In this document: piece by piece, positions 1-5,465 of the stretch
Layout: each line of letters starts with the position of its first letter
Numbering within the stretch: position 1 is the first letter of the stretch
NCBI GenBank assembly: GCA_934338765.1
Contig: CAKRHL010000159.1
Coordinates: 1 to 5,465 of the forward strand
Origin: an uncultured Lachnospiraceae bacterium
Lineage (GTDB): Bacteria > Bacillota > Clostridia > Lachnospirales > Lachnospiraceae
Direction: 5' to 3'
DNA: 5,465 nucleotides
Translations under genes and position numbers: made by a program
The notes under the pieces: model-generated
The model's input: the letters and a program-made list of their open reading frames with translations, nothing else
What the model was told of the DNA's origin: nothing
Databases searched by the model: none

Positions 1-648
1 TATAATGTCCGTATGATCGGAGTATACGCCGGCGTTTCCGGCGGCATTTCCGGCGCTACCCACTGGGCTGTCGAAGACTGCGGCATTATGACATCGATCC
101 CCGGTATCGCCGTTTTTGAAGTGAGTGACCCGGTATTGACCAAAAAGCTGTTAGACTATTCCCTTGACTACGAGGGACCAATCTATATCCGCAGCAGTGT
201 GGAGCCGGTAGTCGGGAATTATCCTGATTCTATCGCCGTTCACAGCGGCGGCTCCCTTACGGTAAAGTCCGGCAATGACGGTGCTTTTCTCTGCTCCGGA
301 GTGATCGTACAGTATGCTCTGGAGGCTGCACGCCAGATTGAAGATGAAACCGGAAAAAGCATACGCGTTGTGGATCTGTATTCCATAAAACCCCTCGACC
401 GTGAAGCTGTCCTTTCCGCTGCAGCTACCGGCCATGTCATTGCTGCACAGGATCATAATATTTACGGCGGTCTCGGCAGTGGTGTGGCACAGATCCTGGC
501 AGAAAGCAATGTCAGCTGCCATTTCAAGATCCTCGGTATTGACGACCGCTTTGTTGCCATGGCACATGCCGACTATCTTTATTCTTTGTTTGAGCTTGAT
601 ACAAAGGGGCTGAAAAAGAATATGTTAAAAATACTTGAAATGCTGTAG
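1..648 (+). CDS. Transketolase, C-terminal subunit (5' end cut off by window)
   Basis: This is the C-terminal half of a split transketolase, a thiamine-diphosphate enzyme that moves two-carbon ketol units between sugar phosphates in the cytosolic non-oxidative pentose phosphate pathway. The reading frame is open from base 1, so the ATG at 13 is internal. 215 residues plus the stop are visible; from memory such subunits run about 310 residues, so roughly 95 are missing, including the cofactor-activating Glu. Visible residues 1-70 are the end of the pyrimidine-binding domain, with the conserved block YAGVSGGISGATHWAVED (His at codon 61-63). From about residue 80 comes the transketolase C-terminal domain, with VVDLYSIKPLD near 367-399 and QDHNIYGGLGS near 448-480. 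The tail reads FVAMAHADYLYSLFELD, unlike the tail I expect in housekeeping enzymes, so it may belong to a sugar-specific branch. The N-terminal subunit gene should lie just upstream. Family call is firm; the exact substrate is not. Confidence 0.9.
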   Translation, partial: YNVRMIGVYAGVSGGISGATHWAVEDCGIMTSIPGIAVFEVSDPVLTKKLLDYSLDYEGPIYIRSSVEPVVGNYPDSIAVHSGGSLTVKSGNDGAFLCSGVIVQYALEAARQIEDETGKSIRVVDLYSIKPLDREAVLSAAATGHVIAAQDHNIYGGLGSGVAQILAESNVSCHFKILGIDDRFVAMAHADYLYSLFELDTKGLKKNMLKILEML

Positions 649-655
649 ATTTTCC

Positions 656-683
656 TTGCAAAATCGCCAGTTTTCTGTAAAAT
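656..683 (+). promoter_or_regulatory. Candidate sigma-A-type promoter for the ABC-F gene
   Basis: TTGCAA (656-661) and TAAAAT (678-683) are separated by 16 bases and match 4/6 and 5/6 of the vegetative consensus. Transcription would begin near 690. It lies just after the transketolase stop and before the ABC-F gene, the expected place for an independent promoter. This is a by-eye match in AT-rich DNA, so it is only a candidate; read-through from the transketolase gene is also possible because no clear terminator separates the two. Confidence 0.4.
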
Positions 684-686
684 AGA

Positions 687-719
687 AAGGTGTATGTCTA
701 ATGATAAAGCATACACCTT
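687..719 (+). promoter_or_regulatory. Perfect 10-bp inverted repeat (RNA hairpin) in the ABC-F leader
   Basis: AAGGTGTATG (687-696) and CATACACCTT (710-719) are exact reverse complements around a 13-base loop. It is followed by TTATTATATG-type sequence rather than a clean U run, so it is a weak candidate for a transketolase terminator. If transcription starts near 690, the hairpin would instead lie at the very 5' end of the ABC-F mRNA, where it could stabilise the message or take part in leader control. It also covers the upstream in-frame ATG at 694, which argues against that start. Confidence 0.5.
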
Positions 720-751
720 ATTATATGTAATTAATGAATTTGAGCATGAAT

Positions 752-756
752 GGAGG
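752..756 (+). promoter_or_regulatory. Ribosome binding site fixing the ABC-F start at 763
   Basis: GGAGG sits 6 bases before ATG 763. The alternative in-frame ATG at 694 has only AAAGG three bases ahead of it and lies in a hairpin arm. The protein family also begins at the equivalent of MIQASNVTLRLG, so 763 is the start and the 23 residues upstream are leader, not protein. Confidence 0.85.
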
Positions 757-762
757 ATTTCG

Positions 763-2394
763 ATGATACAAGCAAGCAATGTCACATTACGTCTTGGCAA
801 AAAGGCCCTCTTTGAGGATGTAAATATCAAGTTTACCGAAGGAAACTGTTATGGACTGATCGGTGCCAACGGTGCCGGTAAATCTACTTTTCTGAAGATC
901 CTGAACGGCGAGATCGAGCCGTCAAAGGGTGATGTCATTATCACACCGGGACAGCGTCTTTCTTTCCTGAAGCAGGATCATTTCCAGTATGATGCATATC
1001 CTGTGCTGGACACCGTTATCATGGGAAATGAGCGTCTTTACCAGATCATGAAGGAAAAGGATGAGATCTACGCAAAACCGGATTTCAGTGATGAGGACGG
1101 TATCCGTGCAGCTGAGCTTGAAGAGGAATTTGCTACCATGAACGGATGGGAAGCGGAGTCTGATGCTGCTACCCTTCTGAACGGTCTTGGTGTCCCTACC
1201 GAGACACATTCCATGATGATGAGCGAGCTGCCTGCCAATGAGAAGGTTAAAATCCTCCTGGCTCAGGCCTTGTTTGGTAATCCGGATATTCTCCTTCTCG
1301 ACGAGCCTACCAACCATTTGGATCTGGAAGCGATCCGATGGCTGGAGGATTTCCTGATCGATTTTGACAATACCGTGATCGTGGTATCCCATGACCGTTA
1401 CTTCCTCAATAAGGTCTGCACTCATATCGCAGATATTGATTATGCAAAGATCCAGCTTTATGCCGGAAATTACGACTTCTGGTATGAGTCAAGCCAGTTG
1501 ATGATCAAGCAGATGAAGGAAGCCAATAAGAAAAAAGAAGAAAAGATCAAGGAGCTGCAGGAGTTTATCCAGCGATTCAGCGCCAACGCTTCCAAGTCGA
1601 AGCAGGCAACCTCCAGAAAACGTGCTTTGGAAAAAATTGAGCTGGACGATATGAAGCCTTCCAGCCGTAAATATCCTTATATCGATTTCCGCCCGGAGCG
1701 TGAGATCGGTAATGAGGTTCTTACCGTAGAGCATCTTTCCAAGACCATTGACGGAGTGAAGGTTCTGGATGATATTTCCTTTATCATCGGCCGCGAAGAT
1801 AAGGTTGCATTCGTAGGCAGCAATACGATCGCCGCTACTACCCTGTTCCAGATCCTTGCCGGAGAAATGGAGCCGGACGAGGGATCTTACAAGTGGGGCG
1901 TGACCACAAGCTTCTCTTACTTCCCGAAGGACAACACGGAGCTTTTCGCCAGCGATGACACGATCGTTGACTGGCTGATGCCATTCTCTCCTGAGAAGGA
2001 TCCGACCTATGTACGTGGTTTCCTTGGACGTATGCTTTTCCCTGGCGAGGACGGCGTCAAGAAGGTAAATGTCCTTTCCGGTGGCGAGCGTGTCCGTGTT
2101 ATGCTGTCCAAGATGATGATCCTCGCATCCAATATTTTGATCATGGATGAGCCGACCAACCATCTGGATATGGAGTCGATCACTGCATTAAATAATGGTC
2201 TGATCAAATTCCCGGGCGTAGTGCTTTTCACCTCACAGGATCATCAGTTTATCCAGACGATCGCCAACCGTATCATGGAGATCACTCCGGGCGGTCTGAT
2301 CGATAAGATCTCTACCTACGACGAGTATCTGGACAGTGATGAAATGGCCCGCAAGAGACAGCTTCTGTCTGTACAGAATGAAGATGAGGATTAA
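763..2394 (+). CDS. ykpA: ABC-F family ATPase, YkpA/YbiT type
   Basis: A soluble protein with two fused ABC domains and no membrane segment. ABC-F proteins act on the ribosome near the E site, easing stalled or special translation states; this YkpA/YbiT branch is not a classic drug-resistance branch. With start 763 it has 543 residues, normal for the branch. Domain 1: Walker A GANGAGKST (34-42), a signature reduced to LPANE (156-160), Walker B ILLLDEPTNHLD (176-187), switch His210. The inserted arm lies around 92-130. The charged linker that contacts P-site tRNA is about 245-315, with FSANASKSKQATSR in it. Domain 2: Walker A decayed to GSNTIAATT (352-360; Ala358 at the Lys position), intact signature LSGGE (438-442), Walker B with Asp462-Glu463, and Gln492 where the switch His is expected. 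One composite ATP site therefore looks intact and the other degenerate. It appears monocistronic, ending before a strong terminator. Family call is secure; the cellular role is inferred. Confidence 0.95.
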   Translation: MIQASNVTLRLGKKALFEDVNIKFTEGNCYGLIGANGAGKSTFLKILNGEIEPSKGDVIITPGQRLSFLKQDHFQYDAYPVLDTVIMGNERLYQIMKEKDEIYAKPDFSDEDGIRAAELEEEFATMNGWEAESDAATLLNGLGVPTETHSMMMSELPANEKVKILLAQALFGNPDILLLDEPTNHLDLEAIRWLEDFLIDFDNTVIVVSHDRYFLNKVCTHIADIDYAKIQLYAGNYDFWYESSQLMIKQMKEANKKKEEKIKELQEFIQRFSANASKSKQATSRKRALEKIELDDMKPSSRKYPYIDFRPEREIGNEVLTVEHLSKTIDGVKVLDDISFIIGREDKVAFVGSNTIAATTLFQILAGEMEPDEGSYKWGVTTSFSYFPKDNTELFASDDTIVDWLMPFSPEKDPTYVRGFLGRMLFPGEDGVKKVNVLSGGERVRVMLSKMMILASNILIMDEPTNHLDMESITALNNGLIKFPGVVLFTSQDHQFIQTIANRIMEITPGGLIDKISTYDEYLDSDEMARKRQLLSVQNEDED

Positions 2395-2452
2395 TGCATC
2401 GAATTACTGAGCCTGATTTATAAAATGACGGATAAGCTGAAATTTATCATAT

Positions 2453-2497
2453 AAAACAGAGAGGAATATGAAGTCGGTTCATATTCCTCTCTGTTTT
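2453..2497. terminator. Bidirectional intrinsic terminator between convergent genes
   Basis: The arms 2453-2472 and 2478-2497 are perfect reverse complements over 20 bp, around a GTCGG loop. The core is ACAGAGAGGAATATGAA and the outer pairs are A-T. Rightward transcripts see TTTTT at 2494-2498; leftward transcripts see the complement of the A run at 2453-2456. It thus ends the ABC-F message and, from the other side, the ychF-lgt-ATPase message, whose last stop codon is only 7 bases beyond the right arm. The rest of 2395-2504 shows no gene. Confidence 0.9.
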
Positions 2498-2504
2498 TAA
2501 TAAC

Positions 2505-4235
2505 TTATATTTGTTTCTTAATCAAAACTCTTTTTCCCTCAAACGCAAAGCCGTAATGACGAATAGCCTCCTGTGCAATTCCCCGGCTGTACAATTCTGC
2601 ATCGTACTTCTTCTCCTGAATCTGTTGTAATGCGGTGTGTGCTGTTTCCTCCAGAGATTTTTCTCTTGATCTGTTTCGTACTTTAAACTCTATAATGATC
2701 GCCGGTATTTCAGAATCTTTACCACCTTTTGGTATCATCATCACATCATAACGACCAAAGCCACTTTCCCGATTTGATCGAATTTCATAGCGATTGCTTT
2801 GATCTGCCATCATGCCCAGTACAAATCCATGATAAAATCTTTCCGGATCGCCCGTTTCATCTGCACCATTTCCCACATCAAAATAACTAAACGTAGCCAT
2901 GGTGATTCGATTCATATAATGGTTCATTCCATCAAGATCATCTGTCAGCAGATATTTCATAAATTCGTTGTAATTCGCCTCTGATGCATCAAACCAACTC
3001 CGAAACATTTTACGAAACATTCCCTTTGTCTCCATGTTGGTCATTTTCAGATGATACATCGACATTCGTTCTTCTCCCAAATAGTCTACCTTTATCACTC
3101 TCAGATAACCACTGGCTACCAACAGACTCCAAACGGCATTTTCTTCCCTTTTCAACTGTTGAAATACAATCTGTTCATCAAAATGCTCCACAACTTCTTC
3201 ATCATTCAGAAGCTTTTCCATTTTTTCTTTCATTTCTGCCGTGGACTTTTGAATCAGATCATTCACCAGCCCATTCGAACTGGTGGCAGTCCAATAGGGA
3301 TTTAATTCTCCTTCTTTTAAATAATTTGTAATAGACCACGGATTATAGATATCTCTTTTTCGTCCAAAAACAAATCCATCATACCAGCGTTTTACCTCTT
3401 TCTTCTGACTTCCCCATCCATATTCTTCTAATGCAGAAAACACTTCTTCTTCTGTAAAGCCAAAACAATCCTCATATAAATTTGTTGTTGTTGTTACTAC
3501 ACGTAGATTATTTAAATCTGAAAATACCGATTCCTTCGATATTCTGGTAATTCCAGTCATGATAGCTCTTTCCAGATGCGTATTCGTTTTAAAGGAAGAA
3601 TTAAACAAGCTTCTGATAAATCCGGCTAATTCATCCCAATACCCCTGTAAATAAGCCTCCTGCATCGGTGTATCATATTCATCCAAAAGAATAATTACCT
3701 TTTTGTCATAACAACGATGCAGCATAGCGGATAGAACTTTAATAGAGCGGCAAACCGTATCATTCGATATTTTCTTTTCTTGATCTGTATTATTGGCATA
3801 GGCCTCTAATTCACACAGTAATCCCCTCTCACTTCCAGACACATGCTCATTGTCCAGCAATTCCCTATATACAGAAAAGGCATCACTGATTGCTGCAATA
3901 ATACCATTCCTAGCGTCCTCATAATTCATTCCCTTGACATCTGCAAATGTTAGAGATATAACTGGATACGTGCCTTGAATCGTTCTATATTTTTCGTTTT
4001 TCCAAATCTGAAGATTTTGAAATAAATCTCCACGATTCTCGTATTGATTGGAAAAAAAGCAGTTCAACATACTCATGTTTAGCGTTTTTCCAAAACGTCT
4101 TGGACGTGTGATCAAAGTAATATCATCTTCCGATTCCCACCACTGACTGATCAGATATGATTTATCCACAAAAAAGCAATTTTTTTCTATAAGTGATGCA
4201 AAATCCTGCCGACCGATACTAATTACTTTTGCCAT
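2505..4235 (-). CDS. AAA-ATPase-like / PD-(D/E)XK nuclease-like fusion protein, function unknown
   Basis: A 576-residue cytosolic protein of the family annotated as AAA-ATPase-like plus PD-(D/E)XK (DUF1703-type), common and often multi-copy in gut Clostridia and Bacteroidetes; its biological role is not established. The N-terminal block has the family's atypical P-loop RPRRFGKT (44-51), Walker B IILLDEYDTP (181-190) and a sensor-like MTGITRISKESVFSDLNNL (226-244). The middle (about 260-430) is probably helical and linking. The C-terminal nuclease-like fold shows GRYDVM with Asp497, EFK (Glu516, Lys518) and a Gln-rich ALQQIQEKKY helix (535-544), so the acidic-x-Lys core looks intact. Length is typical and the frame unbroken. 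The start is fixed by a strong ribosome site inside the end of lgt, 4 bases away. Sampled 60-base blocks are about 30-40% GC against 53-55% in blocks of the ABC-F and lgt genes, suggesting acquisition from elsewhere. Defence or mobile-element roles are possible but unproven. Confidence 0.9.
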   Translation of the reverse strand: MAKVISIGRQDFASLIEKNCFFVDKSYLISQWWESEDDITLITRPRRFGKTLNMSMLNCFFSNQYENRGDLFQNLQIWKNEKYRTIQGTYPVISLTFADVKGMNYEDARNGIIAAISDAFSVYRELLDNEHVSGSERGLLCELEAYANNTDQEKKISNDTVCRSIKVLSAMLHRCYDKKVIILLDEYDTPMQEAYLQGYWDELAGFIRSLFNSSFKTNTHLERAIMTGITRISKESVFSDLNNLRVVTTTTNLYEDCFGFTEEEVFSALEEYGWGSQKKEVKRWYDGFVFGRKRDIYNPWSITNYLKEGELNPYWTATSSNGLVNDLIQKSTAEMKEKMEKLLNDEEVVEHFDEQIVFQQLKREENAVWSLLVASGYLRVIKVDYLGEERMSMYHLKMTNMETKGMFRKMFRSWFDASEANYNEFMKYLLTDDLDGMNHYMNRITMATFSYFDVGNGADETGDPERFYHGFVLGMMADQSNRYEIRSNRESGFGRYDVMMIPKGGKDSEIPAIIIEFKVRNRSREKSLEETAHTALQQIQEKKYDAELYSRGIAQEAIRHYGFAFEGKRVLIKKQI

Positions 4236-4239
4236 AAAA

Positions 4240-5100
4240 TCACACCTCCTGCCGTCCTTTCACATACTGATAGATCAATATCGCTGCCGAGACCACTACC
4301 AGTACTCCTGAAAGCACCTGCGAAACAGCTACACCTGTTCCGAAAAAGATCAGCTGATCCGTCCGCAGACCCTCGATCCACACTCTGCCAAGACCATATC
4401 CCAACAGATAGATCAAAAATATCTGTCCATTGTATTTACGGTGCTTTGTAAAAAGCAGCAATATGATCAATACGCCGACATTCCAAAGAGATTCATATAG
4501 AAACGTCGGATGCACCTGGATATATCTGGTTCCGTCAATCTCTACAATATGCTTCAGCACAGCGTGAGTCAGATTGGAGGATGCCACATCACTCTCTTTG
4601 AGCTGCATGGCAAACAGACCATTGGTATATCCGCCAAATGCTTCCCGGTTACAGAAATTGCCCCAGCGGCCAATGATCTGTCCCGTGATCAGACCAACAC
4701 AGGCAGTATCCAGAAGCTGAAAGAAATTCTGCTTCCGAACCTTCCCGAAGATAATGGTTGTGATCACACCTGCGATCACACCGCCGTAAATCGCAAGACC
4801 ACCACCACGGGTATTGAATATCTGCAACAAATTATCCTTATAGTAATCCCAACTAAATACAACGTAATATATTCTCGCACCGATCACAGCAAATACAATA
4901 TCCCACAGTGCAAGATCCAGATAGAGATCCGGCTCCTGCCCGGTGCGCTTTGCCTGAAATGCTGTCATCAGATATCCCATCACCATACCAAACGCAATGA
5001 TCATCCCATAAAATGCAATGGTGAAACCACCGATGGTAATGCCCTTGCCCAGTGATGCAATCTCTATCCCCAGATGGGGGAATCGAATATCCGGAGCCAT
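4240..5100 (-). CDS. lgt: Prolipoprotein diacylglyceryl transferase
   Basis: Membrane enzyme that moves a diacylglyceryl group from phosphatidylglycerol to the lipobox Cys of prolipoproteins, the first step of lipoprotein maturation. It has 286 residues, a usual length. Hydrophobic stretches near 22-48, 62-82, 101-118, 128-145, 203-217, 226-240 and 257-278 fit the seven-helix fold. The Lgt signature GRWGNFCNREAFGG is at 144-157 (Arg145, Asn148), followed by HPTFLYES (197-204) and GYGLGRVWIEGLRTD (234-248), whose Tyr235, Arg239 and Glu243 match residues important in E. coli Lgt. The position of E. coli His103 appears to be Tyr105 here, in GGLAIYGG. Minus-strand AAGGGAG (5115-5109) lies 8 bases before the ATG and supports the start. 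It follows ychF by 78 bases, and the ATPase-nuclease gene begins 4 bases after its stop. I see no clear promoter in the short gap, so it may be transcribed with ychF. Confidence 0.97.
   Translation of the reverse strand: MAPDIRFPHLGIEIASLGKGITIGGFTIAFYGMIIAFGMVMGYLMTAFQAKRTGQEPDLYLDLALWDIVFAVIGARIYYVVFSWDYYKDNLLQIFNTRGGGLAIYGGVIAGVITTIIFGKVRKQNFFQLLDTACVGLITGQIIGRWGNFCNREAFGGYTNGLFAMQLKESDVASSNLTHAVLKHIVEIDGTRYIQVHPTFLYESLWNVGVLIILLLFTKHRKYNGQIFLIYLLGYGLGRVWIEGLRTDQLIFFGTGVAVSQVLSGVLVVVSAAILIYQYVKGRQEV
4243..4250 (-). promoter_or_regulatory. Ribosome binding site of the ATPase-nuclease gene, inside lgt
   Basis: On the minus strand AGGAGGTG (4250 to 4243) forms the last codons of lgt (CAG GAG GTG) and is followed directly by its TGA stop. 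AGGAGG lies 9 bases before the ATG of the downstream gene at 4235. A near-perfect site overlapping the preceding coding end implies co-transcription and probably translational coupling with lgt. Confidence 0.85.
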
Positions 5101-5178
5101 TTCAATTTCTCCCTTCTTTATTTACTTACAAGCTTGACATAGTTTCTTTCGCTCATTTCTATTTGGCTCTAAATCGTT
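5101..5178 (-). other. Short ychF-lgt spacer
   Basis: A 78-base AT-rich spacer holding the lgt ribosome site (5115-5109, minus strand). I could not find a convincing leftward -35/-10 pair or a terminator with a U run, so ychF and lgt may share a transcript. Confidence 0.5.
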
Positions 5179-5465
5179 TTACACGTTAAAACGGAACAAT
5201 ACAACATCGCCATCCTGTACGACGTAGTCTTTTCCCTCGGAACGGACAAGTCCCTTTTCCTTGGCGGCATTCATGCTGCCCTGCTCCACCAGATTGTCAT
5301 AACTTACAACCTCTGCACGGATAAATCCTCTCTCAAAGTCCGTATGAATCTTTCCTGCTGCCTGTGGCGCTTTTGTTCCTTCTGTGATGGTCCATGCTCT
5401 GGTTTCATCCGGTCCTGTCGTAAGATAACTGATCAGTCCTAAAAGCTTGTAGCTTGCTGCAATCA
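5179..5465 (-). CDS. ychF: Obg-like redox-regulated ATPase YchF, C-terminal part
   Basis: The last 94 codons and TAA stop of ychF; the gene continues past the right edge. YchF is a P-loop protein of the Obg family that prefers ATP, binds the ribosome and is linked to stress responses. I translated this from the minus strand: it starts within [17 protein letters not shown], continues through [20 protein letters not shown] and [14 protein letters not shown], and ends [16 protein letters not shown]. This closely follows the end of E. coli YchF (family ending GDVMHFRFNV) and corresponds to the TGS domain at its C-terminus. The ATP-binding G domain and coiled coil lie outside the window. It is upstream of lgt in the same direction. 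A short 7-bp dyad surrounds the stop codon (5175-5193) but lacks a following U run, so it is probably not a terminator. Confidence 0.96.
   Translation of the reverse strand, partial: IAASYKLLGLISYLTTGPDETRAWTITEGTKAPQAAGKIHTDFERGFIRAEVVSYDNLVEQGSMNAAKEKGLVRSEGKDYVVQDGDVVLFRFNV

Noticed and set aside
694..762. 23-residue N-terminal extension of the ABC-F protein from ATG 694
   Set aside because: ATG 694 is in a hairpin arm, has no well-spaced ribosome site and is at most 4 bases from the predicted transcript start; ATG 763 has GGAGG and matches the family start.
1489..2163. Long minus-strand open frames across the ABC-F gene (also 922-1425)
   Set aside because: They are antisense to a well-conserved coding region and show no recognisable domain or ribosome site.
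2984..3331. Plus-strand open frames within the ATPase-nuclease gene and across lgt (4510-5055)
   Set aside because: Antisense to clear family proteins, with composition expected of a shadow frame.
5134..5162. Perfect TTGACA (5134-5139) on the plus strand as an antisense promoter
   Set aside because: At 17 bases spacing the -10 would be TTCTAT, only 3/6, and it would run against ychF; no gene would be served.
5175..5193. CGTTTTA/TAAAACG dyad at the ychF stop as a terminator
   Set aside because: Only 7 bp, AT-rich and inside the coding end, with no U run after it on the minus strand.
1..5465. CRISPR array, tRNA, insertion sequence or prophage
   Set aside because: No spaced direct repeats, cloverleaf or transposase/integrase sequence seen on either strand; I also saw no direct repeats at the edges of the AT-rich gene.

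Overview
The window looks like chromosomal DNA from a Clostridia-type Firmicute, most likely a gut Lachnospiraceae. The protein styles (split transketolase, YkpA-type ABC-F, Clostridia-like Lgt), the strong AGGAGG-like ribosome sites and the moderate GC content support this. The assignment rests on protein resemblance from memory, not a database search.

Layout: two rightward genes face three leftward genes across one shared terminator. On the left, positions 1-648 hold the last two thirds of a split-transketolase C-terminal subunit, cut by the window edge. A 114-bp gap follows with a candidate promoter and a perfect 10-bp hairpin. Next comes a YkpA/YbiT-type ABC-F ATPase, whose start is placed at 763. 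A 20-bp-stem hairpin flanked by T/A tracts (2453-2497) closes the ABC-F gene and, on the other strand, the leftward cluster.

The leftward cluster, in reading order, is ychF (only its last 94 codons, entering from the right edge), lgt, and an AAA-ATPase/PD-(D/E)XK fusion of unknown role. lgt and the fusion gene are 4 bases apart, and the ribosome site of the fusion lies in the last codons of lgt. The fusion gene is clearly more AT-rich than its neighbours and looks like an accessory gene riding on a housekeeping operon.

Four of the five genes are core functions: pentose phosphate carbon transfer, ribosome-associated ABC-F ATPase, lipoprotein lipidation and a ribosome-associated P-loop ATPase. 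I see no tRNA, rRNA, CRISPR array, insertion sequence or prophage gene. The points most worth a second look are the one-sided decay of the second ATP site in the ABC-F protein, the coupled accessory ATPase-nuclease gene, and the hairpin in the ABC-F leader. I do not see convincing evidence of a new multi-gene system.
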